Shown here: in pieces, positions 28,578-37,459 of the stretch
Layout: each line of letters opens with the position of its first letter
Position numbering within the stretch: the first letter of the stretch is position 1
NCBI GenBank assembly: GCA_902800645.1
Contig: CADCFC010000008.1
Span: forward strand, 1 to 55,342
From: an uncultured Erysipelotrichaceae bacterium
Lineage (GTDB): Bacteria; Bacillota_I; Bacilli_A; RFN20; CAG-826
Direction: 5' to 3'
Length of the DNA: 55,342 nucleotides
Position numbers and translations under genes: made by a program
The notes under the pieces: generated by a model
What the model was told of the DNA's origin: nothing
Databases searched by the model: none
What the model saw: only the letters and a program-made list of their open reading frames with translations

Positions 28578-29957
28578 TCATTCTTTAATTTTCTTTTCTA
28601 ATTCTTGAATTGCTTCTTGGAGTTGCTTGTTAGTTTTCAACTCTTTATCCACTTTGGTAATCGCACTCATTACTGTTGTGTGATCTTTACCACCGAACAT
28701 ATCACCGATTTTTTTGAGAGGAACATCGATGTTATTTCTAATTAAATACATGGATATATGTCTCGCTAAAACGAACTGTGCATTTCTATCCTTCCCTGTG
28801 ATTTGTGAAGGAGTCAAATTGTAGTAATCTGCAACCGTATTTATAATCTTTTGTTCGCTTAATTGAGTTGCAACATGTTTTCCACCTTGAATCGAACTTA
28901 CAGCCTTAATAGCGACGTCCATTGTGATTTTTTGATCACCTTCCAAATTCATATAAGTGAAGAGCAAACTATTAAGAGCGCCTTCTAATTCACGAACATC
29001 GCGAGAAAACTTTTCTGCGATAAAATATAGAACATTTGCGTCAAATTTCTCGATATCTAAGTTATTATTTCTGATTTTTTCTTTCAAAATTTCAATACAA
29101 GTATCAACATCTGGCTCGCCAATTTTAACCGTTAAGCCTTGAGTGAATCTAGTGACTAGTCTCTCTTCAATTCCTTTGAGCTCGTTTGGTTGTGTATCAG
29201 AAGTGATAATCACTCTTTTTCCGCGAGAAATGAGATCTTGATAGATGTAGAAGAACATCTCTTCGGTTTTAACCTTCTCTTTTAAGAATTGGACATCGTC
29301 TAAAAGTAGTACATCTACGTCATTGAAGAAGTCTTTTAAGGAGACAGAATCTTTCTCTGCTCTAACGAATTTTACGAACTCCTCAACAAAGTCTCTAGCA
29401 GTAATATAAAGGATCTTGGCGTTAGGCATTCTATGCGCTTTGATTTCGTTTCCAATCGCGAATAGTAAGTGTGTTTTACCTAATCCGGAATGAGAGTAGA
29501 TAAATAGTGGATTAAAAAGCGTTCCACCGTTTTTAGCAACATATAAAGCGGCCTTATGTGCTTCCTTATTAAAATCACCAACGACAAAGTTATCAAAAGT
29601 GAGATCTGGTTTAATAGTTGCGTTTTCAAAATAAGTATTTTCTTTTTTGACTTCTTTATCTGCAACTTTAACTGATTTTGCACTCTTTGCTAAATCATCA
29701 TCGCTAACGATATTAATCACATATTCATCGTCTGTGACTTCGCTTAAGGCATATTTGATTAAGTCGAAGTATTTGTTTTGGAGTACTGGTTTTGCTACTT
29801 TGTTTGGGGCAACTAGAGTTAATTCTTTTCCATTTATTTCATAAATGTAGGAGTTGGCGAAAAAATAATCAAAGCTTCTTTCTTCATTAAGTTTGGCTTT
29901 GATTTTACCTAATGCTTTTTCCCATAATCTCGCTGTTTCTGATATTGATACAACCAT
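28578..29957 (-). CDS. dnaA: Chromosomal replication initiator DnaA
   Basis: AAA+ initiator that binds DnaA boxes and opens the origin. Domain I covers about residues 1-85, a short linker follows, the AAA+ core has Walker A GLGKTHLL and Walker B VLLLDDVQFL, and domain IV ends with the signature around FVLARHISMYLIRNN and GGKDHTTVM. I start at the ATG at 29957 (MVVSISETARLW), which has GGTAGGAG upstream; a TTG five codons earlier would include that site. It points away from the DnaA-box-rich intergenic region and is followed by dnaN. Confidence 0.97.
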   Translation of the reverse strand: MVVSISETARLWEKALGKIKAKLNEERSFDYFFANSYIYEINGKELTLVAPNKVAKPVLQNKYFDLIKYALSEVTDDEYVINIVSDDDLAKSAKSVKVADKEVKKENTYFENATIKPDLTFDNFVVGDFNKEAHKAALYVAKNGGTLFNPLFIYSHSGLGKTHLLFAIGNEIKAHRMPNAKILYITARDFVEEFVKFVRAEKDSVSLKDFFNDVDVLLLDDVQFLKEKVKTEEMFFYIYQDLISRGKRVIITSDTQPNELKGIEERLVTRFTQGLTVKIGEPDVDTCIEILKEKIRNNNLDIEKFDANVLYFIAEKFSRDVRELEGALNSLLFTYMNLEGDQKITMDVAIKAVSSIQGGKHVATQLSEQKIINTVADYYNLTPSQITGKDRNAQFVLARHISMYLIRNNIDVPLKKIGDMFGGKDHTTVMSAITKVDKELKTNKQLQEAIQELEKKIKE

Positions 29958-30351
29958 AACTCCTACCCCCAAATCAGTGTGTGAAAATTATAGAATAACC
30001 GGTATACTTTTTTAATAAAAAAATATCGATTTTTTGTTTTCCACATCTTCTATATGGGAAAAAAATACTAAAGGGTTTAAAAAGGAGTTTTCCACAAAAT
30101 TCAAATGTGGATAAAAAGTGGAAGGTGTGTGGAAAAACCCACTTTTGTGGACAAGAAAAAAATGTAGTTTAAGTATAAATATATGAATAAGCTTAGCTTA
30201 TTCTTATTACACTACAATTCACTCCTTGTGTTCTATATTTTTTGTGGATAAGTCGATGTGGATAACTTTTTGTCGTTTTGTCACGCTGTCGGTGAGTCGG
30301 TCTTTTACTACTTCAATTTTAATTTAATAGTGCACATACGCGCATATTTCT
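29958..30351. other. Replication origin region (oriC)
   Basis: Non-coding stretch between divergent dnaA and rpmH, rich in DnaA-box-like 9-mers. Consensus TGTGGATAA occurs at 30106-30114, 30243-30251 and 30257-30265. Variants are TTTTCCACA at 30037-30045 and 30088-30096, TGTGGAAAA at 30128-30136 and TGTGGACAA at 30146-30154. Between the two groups (30160-30235) lies an AT-rich stretch with a perfect inverted repeat (GAATAAGC-TTA-GCTTATTC, 30185-30203), a candidate unwinding region. Genes on both sides are transcribed away from it, as expected for leading-strand placement. Confidence 0.92.
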
Positions 30352-30381
30352 TTGACAAGCATTTATAAATACATTTATAAT
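30352..30381 (+). promoter_or_regulatory. rpmH promoter
   Basis: Consensus -35 TTGACA (30352-30357) and -10 TATAAT (30376-30381), 18-base spacer, 34 bases before the rpmH ATG. It is the best promoter match in the window, as expected for a ribosomal protein gene, and probably drives rpmH-rnpA-yidC-khpB. Confidence 0.9.
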
Positions 30382-30415
30382 TTCAAGTGCATAAATTTTG
30401 GAGGTAAAGATATTT

Positions 30416-30550
30416 ATGAAAAGAACTTATCAACCAAGTAAAGTGAAGCACGCTCACAAAGCTGGTTTCAGAGCAAGAATGAAATCTGCTAATGGTAGAA
30501 AAGTCTTAGCGAGAAGAAGAGCTAAAGGCCGTAAGCAATTAGCTGCTTAA
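30416..30550 (+). CDS. rpmH: 50S ribosomal protein L34
   Basis: A 44-residue, very basic ribosomal protein. It starts [11 protein letters not shown] and contains [20 protein letters not shown], the family signature. GGAGG at 30400-30404 precedes the ATG. It is the first gene on the right arm from oriC and is followed by rnpA, as in nearly all bacteria. Confidence 0.98.
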   Translation: MKRTYQPSKVKHAHKAGFRARMKSANGRKVLARRRAKGRKQLAA

Positions 30551-30588
30551 TTTTTGTTATTCACTTTATTCCATTTGGGGGTTATTAG

Positions 30589-30924
30589 ATGAAAGTAATA
30601 AACCGTATTAAAGATAATGAAGAATTTGTTTTAACGGTTAAGAAATCACAAACTCTCAAAGAGACACCCTATATTGTTCACTACCGAAAAAATGAACTAA
30701 ACGTTTGTCGAATAGGTCTAAGTGTCTCAAGACGTATTGGTAACGCGGTTACCAGAAACAGAATTAAAAGACAAACACGAGCTATGTGTGACTCGTTAAT
30801 TGATTATTCATCTCACACATTCGATGTAGTTATCGTCATAAAAGGAGAATTTTTAAATTCAACTTTTGATGTTAACAAACAAATTCTCAACAAGTTGTTG
30901 AGTAAGATAGGAATTACTAAATGA
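30589..30924 (+). CDS. rnpA: Ribonuclease P protein component
   Basis: Basic protein cofactor of RNase P, which matures tRNA 5' ends. The RNR motif region RRIGNAVTRNRIKRQTR (about residues 46-62) is the family signature. At 111 residues the length is normal. The stop (TGA) overlaps the yidC ATG by four bases, so the two are translationally coupled. Confidence 0.96.
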   Translation: MKVINRIKDNEEFVLTVKKSQTLKETPYIVHYRKNELNVCRIGLSVSRRIGNAVTRNRIKRQTRAMCDSLIDYSSHTFDVVIVIKGEFLNSTFDVNKQILNKLLSKIGITK

Positions 30925-32513
30925 AAAAAGGAACAAAAATTGGTTTAGGTGTATTTGGCGTTCTTTTTACCGCCCTTTCACTATCAAGCTGTACTAAATC
31001 TTTCTGTACTCCTACCGACACTGCACGTATCATGTATGCCTTTGAACCAGGTGTAACTCGTTATCTTCCTGGTGGAAGTGCTAGTGATGTAATTGAATTC
31101 CAAGATCCAAACACTAGCCAAGTTGTCTATACAATCAAAGGTATTCAACTAGAATACGCCACCTATAGTCAGGGCGTTTTTACATTTACTGAATCACGCC
31201 CACAATATGGATATAAAGCAGTTCAATTAACATATCTTAATGATATTGTTAATACCTGTAGACAAAATGGTTATATCACAATCGAAGGAACTTCATTACC
31301 TTATTTAAAAGCGTTAGATGAAGTTGTTCTTAAAAACATCTGTTTAGAAGCTAAATATTATAGTGGACAAACTGCGATTGTTAGAGACTTCTCTGATATG
31401 ACTACTGAAGCAGGCCAACGCGCTTACGCTGATTTCCAACGCGATATAGCAAAATATAGCTATAAAAAATTCGTTGATGGAGATGGTGATACCGACTTAT
31501 GCACCGCATACTATAGACACGATAAAGAAGTTAGAAAAATGCCAGGCATCGAAGTTGATATCTGTCCAAGTAATGACTTCATTAGTGTTTATTGTAATAA
31601 AGTTAGTGCTTATGCATCTCAATATCGTACATGTTTAACAACTAAAGAAGATAAATATGGTACATATGGATTAGATGCAAGTGAAGTCATCATCAACTCT
31701 AAGAGTTGGGGATTCGCATGGTCTAAAGGCTTTTTTGAAGGTTTACTCGTCTATCCAATCGGTTGGTTGATCGACCAAATCGTTGGTGGATTTAGAGGGA
31801 CCGGCGTGTCTGCTGGAGCAGCAGCGTTCTTAGGAATTGTTTTCATCACTTTAATTATTCGTTCTCTCATGTTACTTGCGACATTTAAGAGCACTAAAAA
31901 TAATGCAAAGATGACTGAACTTCAACCTGAGATTCAAAAGATCCAAAACAAATATCCAAATAGCAACTCTTCTCAAGTTGAGAAACAGAGAATGGCAGAG
32001 GAAATGCAAAGACTATATAAGAAGAATAAGATTAATCCTCTTTCTTCCTTATTAATCATGGTCATTCAATTCCCAGTATTCATCTGTGTTTGGGGTGCTT
32101 TAAGTGGTGCGAGTGCAATTACTAATGGTACTGTCCTCGGATTAAGAATGGATTTAGGTATTAAAGATGTCCTCTTTAATGCGAATAACTGGACTGGAGT
32201 AGGCAATTACGCAGCAGTAACCGCCTTCTTCCTCTTCTTATTAATGGCGGGCGCTCAAACCGTCAGTATGCTTTTACCACAATGGATGCAAAAGGCGAAA
32301 GCAAAGAAAGTTGCGAAACTTGGAAAGAATCCAGCGCAAAATTCTCAAAACAAACAAATGAAGATATTCACATATGTAATGCTTGCATTAATTATCTTCA
32401 TGGGATTCTCACTTGTCAGCGCTATGGGTATTTATTGGTTTATTGGAGCGTTATTCTCAATCGTCCAAACCCTCATTACTCAACTCGTCATGGACAAGAA
32501 AGCTAGAAAATAA
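30921..32513 (+). CDS. yidC: Membrane protein insertase YidC/Oxa1 (lipoprotein type)
   Basis: Inserts and folds membrane proteins. A lipoprotein signal with lipobox SSC (Cys24) is as in SpoIIIJ/YidC1 of Firmicutes. The Oxa1 core starts at about residue 275: WLIDQIVGG, then LIIRSLMLLATF with the conserved hydrophilic-groove Arg314, a coiled cytoplasmic hairpin (LQPEIQKIQNKYPN) and further spans to the end. Unusually, about 250 residues lie outside the membrane between the lipid anchor and the first core helix, whereas Bacillus-type proteins have only a few dozen. The total of 530 residues is about twice the usual Gram-positive length. The extra domain has no recognised motif and contains several Cys. 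Confidence 0.93.
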   Translation: MKKGTKIGLGVFGVLFTALSLSSCTKSFCTPTDTARIMYAFEPGVTRYLPGGSASDVIEFQDPNTSQVVYTIKGIQLEYATYSQGVFTFTESRPQYGYKAVQLTYLNDIVNTCRQNGYITIEGTSLPYLKALDEVVLKNICLEAKYYSGQTAIVRDFSDMTTEAGQRAYADFQRDIAKYSYKKFVDGDGDTDLCTAYYRHDKEVRKMPGIEVDICPSNDFISVYCNKVSAYASQYRTCLTTKEDKYGTYGLDASEVIINSKSWGFAWSKGFFEGLLVYPIGWLIDQIVGGFRGTGVSAGAAAFLGIVFITLIIRSLMLLATFKSTKNNAKMTELQPEIQKIQNKYPNSNSSQVEKQRMAEEMQRLYKKNKINPLSSLLIMVIQFPVFICVWGALSGASAITNGTVLGLRMDLGIKDVLFNANNWTGVGNYAAVTAFFLFLLMAGAQTVSMLLPQWMQKAKAKKVAKLGKNPAQNSQNKQMKIFTYVMLALIIFMGFSLVSAMGIYWFIGALFSIVQTLITQLVMDKKARK

Positions 32514-32527
32514 GGAGTTATATTTTT

Positions 32528-33133
32528 ATGGAAATATATACCGGAAAAACTGTTGATGAAGCTTTAACCAAAGCTAGTGAAAAACTTGGTGTTCCAATGG
32601 AAGATCTTATCTATTTAGATACAGGTAAGAAAACAGGTCTTTTCGCAAAAAAAGTTCAAATCGAAGTATACGAATTAGCGGATGTCATTAGATACGCTGA
32701 AGATTATTTACTCTTAGTTACTGATTCCTTAGGAATTGAAAGCTCAGTTAAATCCAAATTAGATGATGATGTTATTAGAATCACACTTGATAGCACTCAT
32801 AATCCAATCTTAATTGGTAAAAACGGAGTTACTCTTCAAGCTCTTAATGAATTATGTAAATTAGCAACTAATAATCACTTCCGCAAAAGATTTAGAATCT
32901 TACTTGATATCAATGGTTACAAAGATAACAAGTATTCTAAACTTGAAAGACTTGCTAGAAAAACCGCAAAAGATGTTCAAAAGAGTAAGACCACTTACAC
33001 ATTTGATCCAATGCCAGCGGATGAGAGAAGAGCAATTCATAATGCTCTTAACGGATGGAGAAATATCAAAACCGAATCCATCGGTGAAGGTACTCATAGA
33101 CAAGTCCAAATCATTTACGTTGAAAGTAAATAA
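32528..33133 (+). CDS. khpB: RNA-binding protein KhpB/Jag (Jag_N-KH-R3H)
   Basis: Single-stranded RNA-binding protein linked to cell elongation and division control in Gram-positives, usually encoded beside yidC. Jag_N domain at about residues 1-50 (EIYTGKTVDEALTKASEKLG), KH domain with ILIGKNGVTLQAL (about 95-107), and R3H domain with PADERRAIHNAL near the C-terminus. At 201 residues it is the short form. It is followed directly by a terminator. Confidence 0.94.
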   Translation: MEIYTGKTVDEALTKASEKLGVPMEDLIYLDTGKKTGLFAKKVQIEVYELADVIRYAEDYLLLVTDSLGIESSVKSKLDDDVIRITLDSTHNPILIGKNGVTLQALNELCKLATNNHFRKRFRILLDINGYKDNKYSKLERLARKTAKDVQKSKTTYTFDPMPADERRAIHNALNGWRNIKTESIGEGTHRQVQIIYVESK

Positions 33134-33139
33134 TAAAAT

Positions 33140-33159
33140 GCACCCTTTGGGTGCTTTTT
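33140..33159 (+). terminator. Rho-independent terminator after khpB
   Basis: GCACCC-TTT-GGGTGC followed by TTTTT. Ends the rpmH-rnpA-yidC-khpB unit; mnmE starts 14 bases later. Confidence 0.88.
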
Positions 33160-33173
33160 AGAAAAAAGAAGTT

Positions 33174-34505
33174 ATGGTGTTTGAAACAATTGTTGCATTA
33201 GCTACTGCACCTTTAAAAAGTGCGTTACACATTATCCGCGTAAGTGGTGATGACGCTTTTACTGTTGTTTCAAAATGTTTCTCTAAAGATATTAGAGATA
33301 TTAAAGAAAGAACGCTTCTAGTTGGGAAAATGATGGATAATGACAAAGTCATTGATGAAGTTGTTTTAGCTATTTATAAAGGCCCTAATTCTTTTACTGG
33401 AGAGGATTTAGTAGAAATTACGTGCCACGGAAGTGTATTAATCGCTAACGAAATCATCGAACTTCTTCTTTCTAAAGGGGCAAGACTAGCAACTAATGGA
33501 GAATATTCTTCTAGAGCGTTCCTCCATGAGAAAATTGATTTAATTCAAGCAGAAGCAATTAATGATGTTATTAACGCCTCCACTAAAGAAGCGAAAGAAT
33601 TATCTATGCTTTCTTTAAAGGGAGAAACAAGTAAATTAATCGTCCCTATTAGAAAAAGAATCGCGGATGTTCTATCTTTGATAGAAGTTAATATCGATTA
33701 TCCAGAATATGAAGATATCGAAGTCGCAAATAAAGGACATGTAGTTGCTTTAGTGGATGAGCTCGTTCCTCAAATTGATAAATTAGTTAATGAGGGAGAA
33801 AAAGGTTTAATCATTAAAGAGGGAATTAATGTCGCTCTTGTTGGTAAACCAAATGTTGGTAAATCATCTTTATTAAATGCCCTATTAGGTGAAAATAAAG
33901 CAATTGTTACTGATATAGCAGGAACTACTAGAGATATTGTTGAAGGTGAAATAAATCTCAATGGTGTTGTTTTACATTTATTAGACACTGCTGGAATAAG
34001 AGAAGTAGAAGATAAAGTAGAATCTATTGGAGTTAATAAATCTAAAGAAACAATCAACAAAGCAGATCTTGTACTAGTGTTACTCGATGCCTCTAATGAA
34101 TTAGATAAAGAAGACGAAGAAATTTTGTCTTTAGTAAAAGATATTCCTCATATTGTTGTATATAACAAATCAGATAAAACATCTTCTAGAGATAAAGAAG
34201 GTATTTATATTAGTGCTCTTAATAATGACATCACTCCTTTAAAAGACGCAGTGTATGAAAGATTAGGGCTAAAAGAAGAATCATTTAAAACCCCGTCTTT
34301 AAATAATGTTAGACAGCTCGGATTACTCAAAAACACGAAAGAAAGCCTCTTAAAAGCTAAAAGCGATGCGCTTAATGACCTTCCAATTGATTTAGTGAGT
34401 GTATCTCTTCACGATGCCTATAATCAGGTATTAGAAATATTAGGAGAATATAATCAAAGAGATATCTCAAAAGAAATATTCTCAAGATTTTGTGTTGGTA
34501 AATAA
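33174..34505 (+). CDS. mnmE: tRNA modification GTPase MnmE
   Basis: With MnmG it makes the 5-carboxymethylaminomethyl group on U34 of certain tRNAs. The N-terminal tetrahydrofolate-binding domain (IVALATAP start), the inserted G domain (G1 GKPNVGKS from Gly224; G3 DTAG; G4 NKSD) and the C-terminal FCVGK, which carries the functional Cys of the C[I/V]GK motif, are all present. At 443 residues it is near standard. No strong promoter or ribosome binding site is evident between the khpB terminator and the ATG, so read-through or a weak promoter must serve it. Confidence 0.96.
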   Translation: MVFETIVALATAPLKSALHIIRVSGDDAFTVVSKCFSKDIRDIKERTLLVGKMMDNDKVIDEVVLAIYKGPNSFTGEDLVEITCHGSVLIANEIIELLLSKGARLATNGEYSSRAFLHEKIDLIQAEAINDVINASTKEAKELSMLSLKGETSKLIVPIRKRIADVLSLIEVNIDYPEYEDIEVANKGHVVALVDELVPQIDKLVNEGEKGLIIKEGINVALVGKPNVGKSSLLNALLGENKAIVTDIAGTTRDIVEGEINLNGVVLHLLDTAGIREVEDKVESIGVNKSKETINKADLVLVLLDASNELDKEDEEILSLVKDIPHIVVYNKSDKTSSRDKEGIYISALNNDITPLKDAVYERLGLKEESFKTPSLNNVRQLGLLKNTKESLLKAKSDALNDLPIDLVSVSLHDAYNQVLEILGEYNQRDISKEIFSRFCVGK

Positions 34506-34507
34506 TC

Positions 34508-35257
34508 ATGTTATTTGATTCACATTGTCATTTAAATGATGAAAACCTATATCCTAGGATTGAGGAAGTTATTTCAAGTGCGAATAAAACTGGTGTAAAA
34601 AAGTTTTTAGTTGTTGGATACGATAAAGCTTCTTCTTTTTTAGCGGTTGATATCGCAAATAGATATGAAGGATGCTACGCGGCGATCGGATTTCACCCAA
34701 CAGAAATCTTTGGAGTGAGTGAAAAAGATTATAAAGACACAATGTCGTTAGTAACTAATCCTAAAGTTATCGCTATAGGAGAAATTGGTTTAGATTATTA
34801 CTGGATAAAAGATCCTAAACAAAGAAAAGAGCAAAAAGAATGGTTTATTAAGCAAATTGATTTCGCTAATGAGCATCATTTACCGATTTCAATTCATAAT
34901 CGTGAGTCTACAGAAGACTGTGTAAAAATTTTAAAAGAACATCGCCCTCTTTTCGGAGGAGTGATGCACTGTTTTTCAGGCTCAGTAGAAACCATGAATG
35001 AAGTTATTAAATTAGGCTTAATGATTGCGTTAGGAGGAACAGTGACATTCACTAACGAAGTAGTTCCTTTAGATAGATTATTAATAGAAACTGACTGTCC
35101 ATATCTCACTCCTCACCCTCATAGAGGAGAAAAGAACGAACCTAAATATCTATGCTTAGTTTTAGAAGAAATTGCAAGACTAAAAGACATGTCAAAAAAG
35201 CATCTTGAAGATGTCATTTATAAAAACACATGTCGCGTATTTAATGTCGATGAATAA
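34508..35257 (+). CDS. tatD: TatD-family metal-dependent DNase/hydrolase
   Basis: TIM-barrel metal-dependent hydrolase (YabD/YcfH type), normally next to rnmV and rsmA. Metal and active-site motifs: DSHCHL (N-terminus), GEIGLDYY, HNRES, MHCFSG and IETDCPYLTPHPHRGEKNEP. The barrel appears intact except that the stretch between GGTVTFTN and VPLDRLLIETD lacks about eight to nine residues (usually 'AKKLREVVK'). This looks like an in-frame deletion in the helix preceding the last catalytic Asp strand. It may alter stability; all recognised catalytic residues remain. Its stop overlaps the start of rnmV. Confidence 0.92.
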   Translation: MLFDSHCHLNDENLYPRIEEVISSANKTGVKKFLVVGYDKASSFLAVDIANRYEGCYAAIGFHPTEIFGVSEKDYKDTMSLVTNPKVIAIGEIGLDYYWIKDPKQRKEQKEWFIKQIDFANEHHLPISIHNRESTEDCVKILKEHRPLFGGVMHCFSGSVETMNEVIKLGLMIALGGTVTFTNEVVPLDRLLIETDCPYLTPHPHRGEKNEPKYLCLVLEEIARLKDMSKKHLEDVIYKNTCRVFNVDE

Positions 35258-35780
35258 GATTAATATTGATGGAGTTTTAATCGTTGAAGGCAAAGAAGAT
35301 GTAAGTTATTTATCTAATTTTGTTAATGCATTATTTTTTACCACTAACGGATACGATATTAATAAAGATAAAATCGACTTTTTAAAAGCAGCAAGTAAAG
35401 TAAATAAGCTAATAATTTACACAGATCCTGATAAAGCGGGGGAAGAGATTAGAAATAAGATAAAAAGTGAAATTAGTGATGTTTTTGAGGCAAAAAGTGA
35501 AAGAATTATAAGAAAATTTCTTAAAAAGGGTGGTGTCGCCGAATTAGAAAAAGATGAAGTGATAAGAACTTTATCGCCGTTTATAACTAATAGAGAATTA
35601 TCACTAAATACTTATGACCTAGTAACGCTAATTTCTTTAAGTAAATCTCCTAGTGAATCTAAGGAGAAATTATGCACTAAATATAGGTTAATTAATGGAA
35701 GTATCAAATTTTTAGAAAATCAACTCAATATTTTAAAAATCAATCCTAAAGAAGTGGAGGAATTATTAAGTGGAAATTAA
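35250..35780 (+). CDS. rnmV: Ribonuclease M5 (5S rRNA maturation)
   Basis: TOPRIM nuclease that matures 5S rRNA in low-GC Gram-positives. The TOPRIM motifs are VLIVEGKEDV (catalytic Glu) and YTDPDKAGEEIR (DxD). A C-terminal domain of about 80 residues, which binds ribosomal protein L18-bound RNA in the family, follows. I start at the ATG at 35250, with an alternative two codons earlier (35244). The frame stays open further upstream inside tatD, but that part is unlike the family. It overlaps tatD by eight bases and rsmA by eleven, so the three are coupled. Confidence 0.9.
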   Translation: MNKINIDGVLIVEGKEDVSYLSNFVNALFFTTNGYDINKDKIDFLKAASKVNKLIIYTDPDKAGEEIRNKIKSEISDVFEAKSERIIRKFLKKGGVAELEKDEVIRTLSPFITNRELSLNTYDLVTLISLSKSPSESKEKLCTKYRLINGSIKFLENQLNILKINPKEVEELLSGN

Positions 35781-36573
35781 TCGTTCAAATATTAATGAAC
35801 TCGTTAATAAATGTAATGTTAAGCCAGATAAAGATTATGGCCAAAATTTCCTTATTGAGCCTCTTCTAGCGGAGAAGATTGTGGACTCTTTATCTTTAAA
35901 TCAAGATGATCATGTTTTAGAGATTGGTCCTGGGCTTGGTTCACTTACTCATTTTCTTGTCAATAAAGCAAATCTTGATGTTTGTGATATCGATAGTAGG
36001 ATGATTGATTTTTTAAAGATTTTTTATAAAGAAGATATTAACTATATTCTTAATGACGTTAGGAAAATTGATGTCAAAAAATATAACAAGATTATTGGTA
36101 ATCTCCCCTATAACATCACCACTGAGTTAGTAACCTTTTTATTAATCGAGTCTAACGCAACTAATATGACTCTTATGTGTCAAAGCGAAGCATTTAATCG
36201 TTTCTTTGATTTAAGTGGAGAAAATTATGGGCCAGTAAGTGTGCTTCTTCATCTTCTTGGAGAATCTAAAAAAGTATTAACTGTTAAACCAGGTAGCTTC
36301 TATCCTTCTCCAAAATGTAATTCACTAGTGTTCACTTTTGTTAGAGATGAGAAATGTGATAAAGAAGTTGCTATTAATGTCTACAAAATGTGTAAGTCAC
36401 TCTTCTTAAATAGAAGAAAAACGATATATAACAATTTGAAAAACTATTTAAAGGACACCGACTTGATTAACCAAATATTAAGTGAATTAAGTATCGATAT
36501 AAACACTAGACCAGACACTATTAGTCCAGAGAATTACTTAAACATGTATAAGTTAATTATTAAAAATAAATAG
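35770..36573 (+). CDS. rsmA: 16S rRNA dimethyladenosine transferase RsmA/KsgA
   Basis: Dimethylates the two adjacent adenosines near the 3' end of 16S rRNA. Motifs in order: DYGQNFLIEP, SAM-binding motif I VLEIGPGLGSLT, and the catalytic motif IV GNLPYNIT; the C-terminal helical domain is complete. GTG start at 35770, with GGAGG ten bases upstream, inside the end of rnmV. At 267 residues it is normal. Confidence 0.95.
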   Translation: MEINRSNINELVNKCNVKPDKDYGQNFLIEPLLAEKIVDSLSLNQDDHVLEIGPGLGSLTHFLVNKANLDVCDIDSRMIDFLKIFYKEDINYILNDVRKIDVKKYNKIIGNLPYNITTELVTFLLIESNATNMTLMCQSEAFNRFFDLSGENYGPVSVLLHLLGESKKVLTVKPGSFYPSPKCNSLVFTFVRDEKCDKEVAINVYKMCKSLFLNRRKTIYNNLKNYLKDTDLINQILSELSIDINTRPDTISPENYLNMYKLIIKNK

Positions 36574-36596
36574 TTTATAATGGAAAGAGATTAAAT

Positions 36597-37448
36597 ATGA
36601 AAAAATCAGTAAAGAGCTTTGCTAAAATTAATATTTCTTTAGATATCGTCCGTAAAAGAGAAGATGGATATCACGAATTAGATTCCATCATGTTACCAAT
36701 TGAGTTGCATGATTCTTTAATCATTTCAAAATTAGTTAAAAGTGATGAAAACTTTATCACTGTTGATAACTTTGTTAGTGGATTAGAACACTATAACTTA
36801 GCAACACAAGCGATTAACGCCCTTGCTGATAAATATAAGTTCACTAATAAGTTTAGAATTTATATCCATAAAGTAATTCCTATGCAAGCTGGATTAGGTG
36901 GAGGAAGTAGTAACGCTGCATTTACGATGAAAGCAATTAACTCCATGCTTAATTTAGGAGCGAGCGAAGAAGAATTAATCGAGTTAGCGACACCATTAGG
37001 CGCAGATATTCCATTTTTCATTCCATGTAGACCAAGTAGATGCAATGGAATTGGAGAAAAACTCACTCCAATCGAAGTCAAAAATAATTACTATGTTTTA
37101 CTTGTAAAACCTAATGTCGGTTGCTCTACTAAGGAAGTATTTAAAATCTGTGATAAGAAAGAGATTAAACATCCTGATATAGAATCAGTTATTAAAGCGT
37201 TAAAAGAAGGAGATGACGACCTTTTAGCGGCTTCTATCGGTAATTCTTTAGAAGAAAGTGCGATGGAGCTCGTTCCTGAAATTCGTCATATTAAACAAAC
37301 ATTAAAAGATCGAGGATTTAAAATTGTTCTCATGAGTGGATCTGGTAGTACGGTATTTGCCTTATCCACTGATTTAAAACTCATGAAAAAAGTAGCGAAT
37401 GAATTATATGGTCACTACTTTGTAGATATTTGTAAAGTGAAGAAATAG
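36597..37448 (+). CDS. ispE: 4-diphosphocytidyl-2-C-methyl-D-erythritol kinase
   Basis: GHMP-family kinase of the non-mevalonate isoprenoid pathway. N-terminal SFAKINISLDIVRKREDGYH, the GHMP glycine-rich ATP loop MQAGLGGGSSNAAF, and the C-terminal MSGSGSTVFAL are diagnostic. At 283 residues the length is normal. A possible promoter (TTAATT, 17 bases, TATAAT at 36576-36581) precedes it, and GGAAAGAG serves as ribosome binding site. It implies that the organism uses the MEP pathway, unless this is a relict. Confidence 0.95.
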   Translation: MKKSVKSFAKINISLDIVRKREDGYHELDSIMLPIELHDSLIISKLVKSDENFITVDNFVSGLEHYNLATQAINALADKYKFTNKFRIYIHKVIPMQAGLGGGSSNAAFTMKAINSMLNLGASEEELIELATPLGADIPFFIPCRPSRCNGIGEKLTPIEVKNNYYVLLVKPNVGCSTKEVFKICDKKEIKHPDIESVIKALKEGDDDLLAASIGNSLEESAMELVPEIRHIKQTLKDRGFKIVLMSGSGSTVFALSTDLKLMKKVANELYGHYFVDICKVKK

Positions 37449-37459
37449 GAGGAGAAATA

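Noticed and set aside
29958-29972. Longer dnaA reading frame starting at TTG
   Set aside because: The ATG at 29957 has GGTAGGAG in front and matches the usual DnaA N-terminus.
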